Position numbers and translations under genes: made by a program. The notes under the pieces are model-generated. The model had not been told where the DNA came from. It made no database searches and was given only the letters and a program-made list of their open reading frames with translations. Positions 1 to 6,455 of a stretch of DNA of 10,739 bases are shown in pieces (the stretch's first letter is position 1; the number at the start of each line of letters is the position of its first letter). The DNA is taken from positions 1-10,739 of the forward strand of contig JAFKFF010000309.1 in the NCBI GenBank assembly GCA_017307315.1, in the 5' to 3' direction. This stretch comes from Alphaproteobacteria bacterium. GTDB lineage: Bacteria > Pseudomonadota > Alphaproteobacteria > Micropepsales > Micropepsaceae.

Positions 1-1
1 T

Positions 2-1447
2 ATCGGCGCGCTTTCGCATCCGTTGAGGTGGAGGCGATGACCCGGGTCTAGGGTCCGCGATCACCGTCGGTGATCGTGCCCGCAGCCTGGGGGGTCTGGT
101 GTCGGCCCGTGATGTGTTCTCCGTGCAGGAGCTGGCGCAGCTGCGCGGGTTCCCGAGGATCTCCGCGGAGGAGCTGATCCGGTTCTTCACGTTGAGCGGC
201 GCGGATGAGGCGTTCGTGCGGTCGATGCGCCAACCGGCGACGATGCTGGGTGTGACGGCGAGGATCGGGGCCGCCGCGCGCTCGCGGGCGGCGCGAAGCG
301 CGGTCGAGCCGGACTTGGTCCAGCAGATGATCGCCTTGGCCGAAAGCGTCTGGGTGACTTCATGCACCGCCGCCATGATGGCGTCGGGGATCGTCGCTTC
401 GGGCGGGCTGCGCTGGGAATCGATCAGGCTTTGATAGAGCAGGTCGGATTCCACCTTGACGGCGATGCGATCCATCACCGTTACCGCGTCGACCGGATGG
501 GCGCCGGCGGCGGATTCCGCCGACAGCATCACGGCGTCGGCGCCATCGTAAACAGCAGTGGCGACGTCGGAGACTTCGGCGCGGGTGGGCATGGGCGACT
601 GGATCATGGATTCCAGCATCTGGGTGGCGATCACCACCGGCTTGCCCGCCTTGCGGGCGGCGCGGGTGATCTGCTTCTGCACGCCCGGCACCGATTCCAG
701 GGGCAATTCCACGCCCAGATCGCCCCTGGCCACCATCAGCGCGTCGGACAATTCCAGGATGCGGTCCAGGCAGGCGAGCGCCTTGGGCTTTTCGATCTTG
801 GCCAGAACGCCGGCGCGGCCCGCCACGATCGTCTTCACTTCGGCGATGTCCTCGGGCCGCTGCACGAAGGACAGCGCCACCCAATCCACGCCCAGGGCGA
901 GGGCGGCGTCGAGATCGCGCCGGTCCTTGGGCGTGAGCGCCGACAAGGGCAGAAGCGTGTCGGGCATGTTGACGCCCTTGCGATCCTTGATCTCGCCGCC
1001 CACCACAACCTCGGCATCGGCATAAGTATCGGCACGCTTGCGCAGGCGCAGGCGGACCTTGCCGGCGTCGATCAGAAGCGCGTGCTTCTGCTTGATCGCC
1101 TGGAAGATTTCGGGATGGGGGATCGGTATCTGGTCGGGCGTGTCGCTGGTTTCGCCCAGGATCAACCTGATCCTTTCGCCTTCCTTCAATGTGCGCGGCC
1201 CGCCATGCAATTGTCCCAACCGGATCTTGGGGCCTTGCAGATCGACCAGGATGCCGATGGGCCGCCCCTTTTCTTCCGCCAGGGCGCGCAGATCGCCATG
1301 CATGCGCGCCAGAAGCTCGTGCGGGGTGTGGCTCATATTGATGCGGAAGACGTCGGCGCCGGCATCGAACAAGGCGCCCATGAGCTCGGGCGTATTGGAG
1401 GCCGGACCCAGGGTCGCCACGATCTTGGTCTTGCGCTCACGTCTCAT
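2..1447 (-). CDS. pyk: Pyruvate kinase, C-terminus lost at a junction with a transposase fragment
   Basis: Catalyses phosphoenolpyruvate + ADP to pyruvate + ATP in the cytoplasm, the last step of glycolysis. From ATG 1447 the protein begins MRRERKTKIVATLGPAS, the standard start of the family. RINMSH (35-40) is the phosphate-binding segment, AKIEKPKA carries the catalytic lysine (K217), and MVARGDLGVE (metal and substrate site) includes D243. IATQMLESM and MLSAESAAGAHP follow. Homology runs to about APILAVTPS (near base 245), roughly 400 residues. The usual length is about 470-480, so some 70-80 residues of the C-terminal domain are missing. The frame stays open to the window edge, but the last stretch is antisense to the transposase fragment and is probably not real protein. 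The internal start is supported by GGAG six bases upstream. Upstream the frame runs without a stop into the DUF1036 domain. The catalytic domain is intact; stability and regulation would be doubtful if the truncation is real. Confidence 0.85.
   Translation of the reverse strand, partial: MRRERKTKIVATLGPASNTPELMGALFDAGADVFRINMSHTPHELLARMHGDLRALAEEKGRPIGILVDLQGPKIRLGQLHGGPRTLKEGERIRLILGETSDTPDQIPIPHPEIFQAIKQKHALLIDAGKVRLRLRKRADTYADAEVVVGGEIKDRKGVNMPDTLLPLSALTPKDRRDLDAALALGVDWVALSFVQRPEDIAEVKTIVAGRAGVLAKIEKPKALACLDRILELSDALMVARGDLGVELPLESVPGVQKQITRAARKAGKPVVIATQMLESMIQSPMPTRAEVSDVATAVYDGADAVMLSAESAAGAHPVDAVTVMDRIAVKVESDLLYQSLIDSQRSPPEATIPDAIMAAVHEVTQTLSAKAIICWTKSGSTALRAARERAAAPILAVTPSIVAGWRIDRTNASSAPLNVKNRISSSAEILGNPRSCASSCTENTSRADTRPPRLRARSPTVIADPRPGSSPPPQRMRKRAD
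58..76. repeat. Perfect 19-bp palindrome upstream of the transposase fragment
   Basis: The sequence cgatcaccg-t-cggtgatcg has two perfect 9-base arms around a single central base. It lies 22 bases before the GTG of the transposase fragment. A compact odd-length palindrome here could be an operator or part of a recombination or resolution site of the transposon. Nothing else in the sequence decides between these. Confidence 0.4.
99..254 (+). pseudogene. Tn3-family transposase, N-terminal fragment (DUF4158-like)
   Basis: From a GTG at 99 the frame reads VSARDVFSVQELAQL, then RGFP-IS-EELIRFFTL and a D-AFV segment. This is the pattern I know from the N-terminal DUF4158 region of large Tn3-family transposases, especially actinobacterial ones. 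A G-rich stretch (about 90-94) six bases before the GTG could serve as ribosome binding site. Recognisable sequence stops after about 50 residues (near MLGV); from there the DNA is pyruvate kinase read on the other strand, although the + frame stays open by chance to 434. A complete Tn3 transposase is close to 1000 residues, so this is only the extreme N-terminus and cannot be active. The junction lies inside the transposase gene rather than at a transposon end, so simple insertion does not explain it. The family call rests on remembered motif similarity. Confidence 0.5.
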
Positions 1448-1804
1448 GCGCTGCTCCAGCCCGCGCCGCGCGCAATTGCTGCGTCCGGGGGCGAGGAATT
1501 TCGCGTTCGCCGCGGTGCAGAAATGGGTCTTGCCTTCCCAGCTGCCGCCTACCCCGTCCACGGCATAGAGATAATAATAGCGGGCCTGCAGCGGGCCGGT
1601 CAGCAGGCGCGCGCAGGTCTTGGGCGTGATGCTCCACCAGCCCTGGCTGGTCCATTGCGTGCCGTCGAAACGGCCCAGCGCCACCCGCGTGGGCTGGTCG
1701 CTCTTGTTGCAGACGGTGAAATCGGCCCAGGCCGGCGGCGCGGCCAGACCCGCGGCCAGCATCGTCAGGAAAGCCAGGAGCGGCGCGCGACGCATGGGCG
1801 TCAT
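1448..1804 (-). CDS. Exported DUF1036 domain protein, in frame with pyk without a stop
   Basis: From ATG 1804 (or ATG 1795, three codons later) the product has a signal peptide: MTPMRRAPLL, a hydrophobic stretch rich in Leu and Ala, and a likely cleavage after APPAWA, leaving a mature start of DFTVCNKSDQPTRVALGRF. This matches the DUF1036 family, with the hallmark CNKS near the N-terminus, a tryptophan-rich GWWSI, RYYYLYA and a late FC...C-RRGL cysteine pattern. Its function is unknown. Family members normally have their own stop and, as I recall them, a further short tail after the RGL/RGY motif. Here the frame continues from RGLEQR straight into pyruvate kinase at 1447, so the boundary given is a domain boundary, not a stop. 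DUF1036 is often found beside pyk and N-formylglutamate amidohydrolase in alphaproteobacteria (recalled). No clear ribosome binding site precedes either start. Confidence 0.7.
1454..1457 (-). promoter_or_regulatory. Shine-Dalgarno site for the internal pyk start
   Basis: On the - strand GGAG ends six bases before ATG 1447, an ideal spacing. It supports separate initiation of pyruvate kinase inside the frame that continues from the DUF1036 domain. Confidence 0.55.
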
Positions 1805-1877
1805 TTGGTTTGGCCGGGTCGCCCGCGTCAAGGGCGCGCTTGCCGGGTCCGGTTCCCGGTTTTACAAGCCCGGATTC
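1805..1877. promoter_or_regulatory. Divergent intergenic region between DUF1036-pyk and the amidohydrolase operon
   Basis: This 73-base gap must hold promoters for both directions. On the + strand TTGCCG (1840-1845) and TACAAG (1863-1868) are 17 bases apart; transcription from there would begin almost at the ATG, giving a nearly leaderless message. On the - strand TTGACG (1831-1826) resembles a -35 box, but no good -10 follows. These assignments are weak and based only on consensus resemblance. Confidence 0.25.
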
Positions 1878-2609
1878 ATGGATGCGCCCTTCACGCTGAT
1901 CCCTCATACGGGCGAGACAAGCCCGCTGCTTTTTCTCTGCGATCATGCGTCCAACCGGATACCGCCGGACTATGACGCTTTGGGCTTGGCCCCCGCCCTG
2001 TTCGAGACCCACATCGCCTATGACATCGGCGCGGCTTTCGTGACGCGGGCGCTGGCCAAGGCCTATGGCGCGGCGGCGCTGCTGGGCGGGGTGTCGCGGC
2101 TTCTGATCGACCTCAACCGGGGCGCCGACGATCCCACCCTGGTGATGAAGCTTTCCGACGGCAGCATCGTTCCGGGCAACCGGTGCGCCGGGGCCGAGGA
2201 AATCGCCGCGCGGCTGAAGCGGTTCCATGCGCCTTATCACGCCGCCATCGCCGATCAGATCGCGCGCATCGGGCCTTCCGCCATCCTGGTTTCCGTTCAT
2301 TCCTTCACGCCCGCCTGGAAGGGCGTGGCGCGGCCATGGGAAATCGGCGTGCTCTATGGCCGCGACGGACGGCTGGCGCGGCCTCTGATGCGGCATCTGG
2401 CGGCGGCGGGCTTTGAGGTGGGCGACAACGAGCCTTACACCGGCGCCTTGGAAGGCGATACGCTGGACACCCATGGCACCAAGACGGGCCATGCCAATGT
2501 CCTGATCGAGATCCGGCAGGATTTCCTGGCCGACCGGGCTCTGGCGGAGGCTTTCGCGCCGCGGTTGAAGGCCATACTCGACGCGGCGCTGGCGGACATG
2601 GAGATGTGA
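1878..2609 (+). CDS. N-formylglutamate amidohydrolase family protein
   Basis: The family hydrolyses N-formyl-L-glutamate to glutamate and formate, the last step of one histidine degradation route, in the cytoplasm. At 243 residues the protein has the normal length. Motifs in order: FLCDHASNRIPPDY (19-32), HIAYDIGA (45-52), RLLIDLNRGADDP (74-86), VSVHSFTP (138-145), RPWEIGVLYGRD (152-163) and a late THG-K-GHANVLIEIRQD segment near 198-215. Together these are diagnostic. The first ATG that fits the family start is 1878; the ribosome site before it is poor (GGA three bases away), while the longer upstream frame to 1620 is only antisense to DUF1036. No hut genes are nearby, so the natural substrate may be another formyl or acyl amino acid. 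The stop is directly followed by the ATG of the DUF1244 gene, pointing to translational coupling. Confidence 0.9.
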   Translation: MDAPFTLIPHTGETSPLLFLCDHASNRIPPDYDALGLAPALFETHIAYDIGAAFVTRALAKAYGAAALLGGVSRLLIDLNRGADDPTLVMKLSDGSIVPGNRCAGAEEIAARLKRFHAPYHAAIADQIARIGPSAILVSVHSFTPAWKGVARPWEIGVLYGRDGRLARPLMRHLAAAGFEVGDNEPYTGALEGDTLDTHGTKTGHANVLIEIRQDFLADRALAEAFAPRLKAILDAALADMEM

Positions 2610-2909
2610 ATGGACGAAAAGACCCAGACCGAACTGGAAGCGCAGGTCTTCCGCCGCCTGGTGCGGCATCTGCGGGACCGCACCGACATCCAGAATATCG
2701 ACCTGATGACGGTGGGCGGCTTTTGCCGCAACTGCCTGGGCGACTGGTATCGCGAGGCGGCGGCGGAAAAAGGCATCGCGCTGGAAAAGGACGAGGCGCG
2801 CGGGCTGGTCTATGGCATGGCGCCCGCGGAATGGAAGAAAAAATATCAGAAGGAGGCGACGCCGGAACAACAGGCCGCCTTCGCGCGCGCCCAGAAAACC
2901 CACAGCTAG
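2610..2909 (+). CDS. DUF1244 family protein
   Basis: A 99-residue soluble protein of the DUF1244 (SMc04008-like) family, of unknown function. The conserved core is VFRRLVRHLRDRTDIQNIDLM (about 13-33), followed by the family signature GGFCRNCLGDWYREAA (36-51), with a C-x-x-C pair that could bind a metal or be redox active; that role is inference. The C-terminus YGMAPAEWKKKYQKEATPEQ is also typical. The ATG touches the stop of the amidohydrolase gene, and GGAG lies six bases upstream, so the start is firm and the two genes are probably coupled. A GapR-like gene follows after 87 bases. In alphaproteobacteria these genes tend to stay together, suggesting shared control rather than a shared reaction. 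Confidence 0.88.
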   Translation: MDEKTQTELEAQVFRRLVRHLRDRTDIQNIDLMTVGGFCRNCLGDWYREAAAEKGIALEKDEARGLVYGMAPAEWKKKYQKEATPEQQAAFARAQKTHS

Positions 2910-2915
2910 GATGGG

Positions 2916-2937
2916 CTGCCCGCGTTGCACCGGGCAG
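2916..2937 (+). terminator. Short hairpin after the DUF1244 gene
   Basis: Seven-base arms CTGCCCG and CGGGCAG flank an eight-base loop, starting seven bases after the stop at 2909. No T-run follows, so it is at best a weak terminator or an mRNA-processing or stabilising stem between DUF1244 and the GapR-like gene. Confidence 0.3.
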
Positions 2938-2996
2938 GCGCCGCTTGTAGGGTCCGCGGCCTCAAAAATTCCCGCCTATTTCCCGAAGGTTTCTCC

Positions 2997-3239
2997 ATGG
3001 CAAAATCCGGCTTCGCCAAAGAACATCTGAAGTCCTTCATCGACCGCATCGAGAGGCTGGAAGAGGAACGCAGCGCCCTGACCGCCGACATCCGCGAAGT
3101 CTATTCCGAAGCCAAGGGCACCGGTTTCGACACCAAGATCATGCGGCAGGTGATCCGCATGCGAAAGCTCGACAAGGCCGACTTCCAGGAGCAGGAAGCC
3201 ATTCTGGATCTTTATCTCAGCGCGCTGGATATGCGCTGA
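2997..3239 (+). CDS. gapR: GapR-like DUF2312 nucleoid-associated protein
   Basis: GapR in Caulobacter is a small DNA-binding protein that clamps overtwisted, AT-rich DNA ahead of moving polymerases and supports replication and growth. This 80-residue product matches the family: HLKSFIDRIERLEEERSAL (long first helix, about 10-28), DIREVYSEAKGTGFDTKIMR (31-50), then a basic helix with VIRMRKLDKA (52-61) and the closing AILDLYLSAL (68-77). GAAGG seven bases before ATG 2997 supports the start; the longer frame from 2925 is non-coding in character. The helical pattern suggests coiled-coil dimers, assembling into tetramers as in GapR. Near the end of the DNA-contacting helix it reads KADFQEQE, where I remember a more basic run in Caulobacter GapR, so it may be a divergent member or paralogue. 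Family assignment is firm; identity of function is inferred. Confidence 0.85.
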   Translation: MAKSGFAKEHLKSFIDRIERLEEERSALTADIREVYSEAKGTGFDTKIMRQVIRMRKLDKADFQEQEAILDLYLSALDMR

Positions 3240-3313
3240 AAGGCCGGGGCGGGAACCGAACCTGCCGTTGCGACATTTCATGATGGGCGCGAGGGGGTTT
3301 CGGGGTTGCCGAC

Positions 3314-3787
3314 ATGTTCCGTTCCAGAAGTCACGACACGTTGTTTTTCATCGCCATCCTGGCGACCTTGTTCTCGCTGGCGCCGGGGCTGGCGCATCTG
3401 TTCGAGATGCCGCGCAAGCTGGGTTTGCCGCGCGACGCCTATTTCACCGTGCAGCAGATCTATTCCGGCTGGGAGCTATTCGGCTTCGTGATCGCGGTGC
3501 AGTTGGCGGTGCTCGTCCTGCTCGTCTGGCGCGGGCGGCGGGAATATTACGTCTTTCGTCCGGCGCTGGCGGCGTTGCTGTTTCTGATCGCGGCCCAAAT
3601 CCTGTTCTGGACCTTCACCTTCCCCGCCAATCTGGCGACCGACAACTGGACCCTGAAGCCCGCCGACTGGGAGGATTTGCGCCTGTCCTGGGAATATTCC
3701 CATGCCGCGGGCGCGCTCTGCCAGCTGTTCGGCCTGCTCGGCCTGATCGGCGCGCTTTTCACGCGCATCAAGCTGGGCGCGCGCTGA
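3314..3787 (+). CDS. Small four-helix membrane protein, DUF1772-like
   Basis: A 157-residue protein with four predicted membrane helices: about 9-29, 54-74, 82-104 and 131-150. Between helices 1 and 2 is the most distinctive stretch: GLAHLFEMPRKLGLP (25-39), then YFTVQQIYSGWELFG (43-57). A histidine at the end of helix 1 followed by a Q-Q-I-Y-x-G-W motif is reminiscent of DUF1772/anthrone-oxygenase-like membrane proteins, but that is remembered resemblance only. The loop between helices 3 and 4 is acidic and tryptophan-rich (NWTLKPADWEDLRLSWEYSH), perhaps facing the periplasm. The ATG at 3314 has only a weak G-rich ribosome site. It lies 74 bases after the GapR-like gene on the same strand and ends six bases from the end of the convergent response regulator gene. 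Function unknown. Confidence 0.7.
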   Translation: MFRSRSHDTLFFIAILATLFSLAPGLAHLFEMPRKLGLPRDAYFTVQQIYSGWELFGFVIAVQLAVLVLLVWRGRREYYVFRPALAALLFLIAAQILFWTFTFPANLATDNWTLKPADWEDLRLSWEYSHAAGALCQLFGLLGLIGALFTRIKLGAR

Positions 3788-3793
3788 AGGGGC

Positions 3794-5287
3794 TCAGCCC
3801 GTCTTGCGGACGGCACGCTCGTGCGCCGCGGTGCCGGCATCCTCGTCGGGCTCCAGGCCGAATTCCTTGAGCTTGCGGTAAAGCGTGGAGCGGCCGATGC
3901 CCAGGCGCCTTGCCACTTCGGACATGTGTCCTTCATAGCGGCCGATGGCCATGCGGATGATCTCCGATTCCAGATCTTCGAACTTGCGGATATGCCCGCC
4001 CGCATCGGTGACGGAAAGCGCGTAGGGCGAGCCGGCTGAAATTCCGGACGCGGCCGAAGCGGGAGCCGGCGCCATCACGTTCGAGCGCGGCGTGGCTTCC
4101 ACGCCCATGGCGGCGGCGATCTGCGGGAAGTCGCAGATATCGAGCACGGCGCCGTCGCACAGAACCACGGCGCGGAAGATGGTGTTCTCGAGCTGGCGCA
4201 CATTGCCGGGCCAGGTGAAATTCTGGATCAACTGCGCGGCGCCGGACGTCATGCCCGCCACGGGCTTGTTCTCTTCCGCGGCGAAGCGGGAAATGAAATG
4301 CCGCGCCAGGGGCGCGATGTCGCCCGCGCGGTCGCGCAAGGCCGGCACCAGGATGGGGAAGACGTTGAGGCGGTAATAAAGGTCTTCGCGGAAACCGCCT
4401 TCGCGCGCCATCTGGCCGAGGTCGCGGTTGGTGGCCGAGATGATGCGGACATCGACCTTCACCGGGCGCTTGGAACCGACCGGATCGACCTCGCCTTCCT
4501 GCAGCGCGCGCAGCAGCTTGACCTGCATGTCGAGGCGCAGTTCGCCGATCTCGTCCAGGAACAGGGTGCCGCCATCGGCTTCCTGGAATTTGCCCAGATG
4601 CTTGTCGGAAGCACCGGTGAAGGAGCCCTTCTCGTGCCCGAACAGGATGGATTCGATCAGGTTCTCCGGAATGGCGCCGCAATTGACGGTGACGAAGGGC
4701 TTGCCGGCGCGGGCGGAAGTGCCCTGGATGGCGCGGGCGATCAATTCCTTGCCGGCGCCGCTTTCGCCTTCGATCAGGATCGGGATGTCGGATTGCGCCG
4801 CGCGCTGGCCCAGGCGGAAGACCTGCTTCATCTCGGGCGCCTCGGCGATCAGATCGTCGAAGGTGAGGCGGTTGTCGGTTTTCTTCTTCAGCTGCTTCAC
4901 TTCGCCCGACAGGGTGCCGATCTTGAGCTGGTTGCGGATCGAAACGGAAATGCGCTCGGGGCTGGCGGGCTTGACCAGAAAGTCGTTGGCGCCGGCGCGC
5001 ATCGCCTCGACGGCGGAATCGATGCCGCCCTTGGCGGTGAGAACGATCACCGGCAGGTCGGGATTGGTTTGGCGCAGGCGCGCCAAAACTTCGAGCCCGC
5101 CCATGTCGGGCATCACCAGGTCGAGCAGCATCAAGGTGATCTGTTCGCCGCGCGGGCCGTTGACGAGATCGAGCGCCGGCTGACCGCCGGGCGCGGTGAC
5201 GACGGTCATGCCGCTGCGGGAGATCGCGGTTTCCAGCAACCGGCGCTGAACCGGATCGTCGTCCACGACAAGAATGGTCTGCGGCAT
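3794..5287 (-). CDS. Sigma-54-dependent NtrC-family response regulator
   Basis: A phosphorylation-controlled activator of sigma-54 RNA polymerase, 497 residues, full length with all three modules. The receiver domain (1-120) has DDD at 9-11, phospho-acceptor D56 in LLDLVMPDMGG, T84 and K106. The AAA+ domain (about 145-375) has Walker A GESGAGKE (174-181), the sigma-54 contact loop GSFTGA (221-226; consensus GAFTGA), Walker B TLFLDEIG (D245, E246), arginine-finger segment FREDLYYRLNVFP and WPGNVRQLEN (359-368). A Pro/Ala/Ser-rich linker (about 398-420) leads to a Fis-type helix-turn-helix, SEVARRLGIGRSTLYRKLKEFG (456-477). Architecture and motifs recall Caulobacter TacA, but orthology cannot be settled here. 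No histidine kinase lies beside it, so it is an orphan regulator, possibly served by a phosphorelay. It is convergent with the small membrane protein gene and divergent from the DUF2332 gene. Confidence 0.93.
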   Translation of the reverse strand: MPQTILVVDDDPVQRRLLETAISRSGMTVVTAPGGQPALDLVNGPRGEQITLMLLDLVMPDMGGLEVLARLRQTNPDLPVIVLTAKGGIDSAVEAMRAGANDFLVKPASPERISVSIRNQLKIGTLSGEVKQLKKKTDNRLTFDDLIAEAPEMKQVFRLGQRAAQSDIPILIEGESGAGKELIARAIQGTSARAGKPFVTVNCGAIPENLIESILFGHEKGSFTGASDKHLGKFQEADGGTLFLDEIGELRLDMQVKLLRALQEGEVDPVGSKRPVKVDVRIISATNRDLGQMAREGGFREDLYYRLNVFPILVPALRDRAGDIAPLARHFISRFAAEENKPVAGMTSGAAQLIQNFTWPGNVRQLENTIFRAVVLCDGAVLDICDFPQIAAAMGVEATPRSNVMAPAPASAASGISAGSPYALSVTDAGGHIRKFEDLESEIIRMAIGRYEGHMSEVARRLGIGRSTLYRKLKEFGLEPDEDAGTAAHERAVRKTG

Positions 5288-5340
5288 GTCTTTTTCCCGA
5301 ACTGGAACGGGCGCATTGTCGTCACGGCAAGTAAACGGTG

Positions 5341-5350
5341 GGTTTAAACC
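5341..5350. promoter_or_regulatory. GGTTTAAACC palindrome between divergent genes
   Basis: A perfect 10-base AT-centred palindrome in the 123-base region between the response regulator (-) and the DUF2332 gene (+). In otherwise GC-rich DNA it stands out and could be an operator or the core of a promoter. I found no convincing -35/-10 pair or sigma-54 -24/-12 element in this gap on either strand. Confidence 0.25.
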
Positions 5351-5410
5351 TGTCCTTCTGCGGCACAGATGCAGTTATCCTTAAGGGAAAGTGAACGGGG
5401 GCCCGGCGCG

Positions 5411-6442
5411 ATGGGAGACGCGGAAAACAGCTATTGGCGCCGCTTCGCCGCCGAGGCGCGCCGTCTTGGTTCGCCGCTTTGCGAACGGCTTGCGCTTGGC
5501 GTCGATGCCGATGCGGCGCTGAAAGCGCTGGCGGCGCGCGCCCGCCCGGGCCAGCCGCACGCCAATATCCTTTTTGCCGCCGTCAACTTTCTCATGCTGC
5601 GGGGCGCAGATCATCCGCTCAAGGGCTTCTACCCGACCTTGGGCGGAACGGCCGGCGGCGATGCCTTTCCGGCATTCCGGGATTTCGTGGAAAGCCACAG
5701 GGCCGCGATGGTGCCGCTGCTGGAGAGCCGCGTCACCAACACCAATGAAACGGCGCGGTCTGCGATCCTGCGCGCGGGCTTTGCAGCGCTCGGGGAACGC
5801 GAGAGCCTGCCCTTGCATCTGATCGAGATCGGGCCCAGCGCCGGACTCAATCTGAACTGGGACCGGTACGGCGTGCGCTATCGCCGGGACGGCGGCCTGG
5901 TTGCGGAAATCCCGGCCGAGGCGGGACCGATCCTGGAATGCGCCTTGCGCGGCGCGGCGACGCCGCCCTTCACGGCGCCCATGATCGCCGGTCGCGTGGG
6001 GCTGGAGCGCGATCCGGTCGATCTGTCGAACATGATGGATCGCGACTGGCTGCGCGCCCTGGTCTGGCCCGACCAGCCCCATCGCCTGGCGCGGCTGGAC
6101 GCGGCGGTCGCGCTGTTCCTCCGATACCCGCAGGAGATTCGCAAAGGCGATGCGCTGACGCTTCTGCCCGATGCGCTGGCGCGCGTGCCGGGCGATGGCG
6201 CGGTGTGCGTCTATCACACCATCGCGGTCTATCAGTTCTCCGCCGCCATGAAAGAGGCGCTGGCCGCGATCCTGGTGACGGCGGGTCTTCGCCGTCCCGT
6301 CTGGCACCTGGCGTTCGAGTTCGATGGCGTTCGGGATTATGCGCTGACCCTGACCCGGCATGCGGAAGGAACCGCCGAGACGCGCATGCTGGCCCTGGCC
6401 GAAGCGCATGGCGGCTGGATTGAATGGCGCGGCGACACGTGA
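5411..6442 (+). CDS. DUF2332 family protein
   Basis: A 343-residue soluble protein of the uncharacterised DUF2332 family. Visible landmarks are HANILFAAVNFLMLRG (50-65), followed by HPLKGFYPTLGG (68-79), then ESRVTNTNETARSA (105-118), and the family hallmark LIEIGPSAGLNLNWDRYGV (137-155). The last resembles a glycine-rich nucleotide- or S-adenosylmethionine-binding loop at the end of a beta strand; a methyltransferase-like fold is therefore possible but is inference. VYHTIAVYQFS near the C-terminus and the closing GGWIEWRG are also typical. ATG 5411 is preferred because the preceding 14 codons from ATG 5369 (MQLSLRESERGPGA) look non-conserved; a G-run nine bases before it could bind the ribosome. 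An alpha/beta hydrolase gene begins 13 bases after the stop, so the two are probably co-transcribed. Confidence 0.8.
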   Translation: MGDAENSYWRRFAAEARRLGSPLCERLALGVDADAALKALAARARPGQPHANILFAAVNFLMLRGADHPLKGFYPTLGGTAGGDAFPAFRDFVESHRAAMVPLLESRVTNTNETARSAILRAGFAALGERESLPLHLIEIGPSAGLNLNWDRYGVRYRRDGGLVAEIPAEAGPILECALRGAATPPFTAPMIAGRVGLERDPVDLSNMMDRDWLRALVWPDQPHRLARLDAAVALFLRYPQEIRKGDALTLLPDALARVPGDGAVCVYHTIAVYQFSAAMKEALAAILVTAGLRRPVWHLAFEFDGVRDYALTLTRHAEGTAETRMLALAEAHGGWIEWRGDT

Positions 6443-6455
6443 AACGCTGCGGGCC

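Noticed and set aside
1..51. Possible C-terminal tail of a gene entering from the left edge (+ strand, TAG at 49-51)
   Set aside because: Only 16 codons are visible and nothing in them is diagnostic.
362..1975. A 537-codon open frame on the + strand across pyruvate kinase and DUF1036
   Set aside because: It is antisense to well-supported coding sequence and its His/Gly/Arg-rich product has no recognisable motif.
1437..2930. A 497-codon open frame on the - strand spanning DUF1036 and the antisense of the amidohydrolase and DUF1244 genes
   Set aside because: It is antisense to two genes with clear family motifs, its composition is Arg/Gly/Pro-rich as expected of GC-rich shadow frames, and no domain is recognisable.
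4298..5347. A 349-codon + frame opposite the response regulator
   Set aside because: It is a shadow of a full-length NtrC-type regulator whose every domain motif is intact on the - strand.
5362..5372. GGCAC...GC resembling a sigma-54 -24/-12 promoter before the DUF2332 gene
   Set aside because: The GG and GC doublets are seven bases apart, not the required ten.
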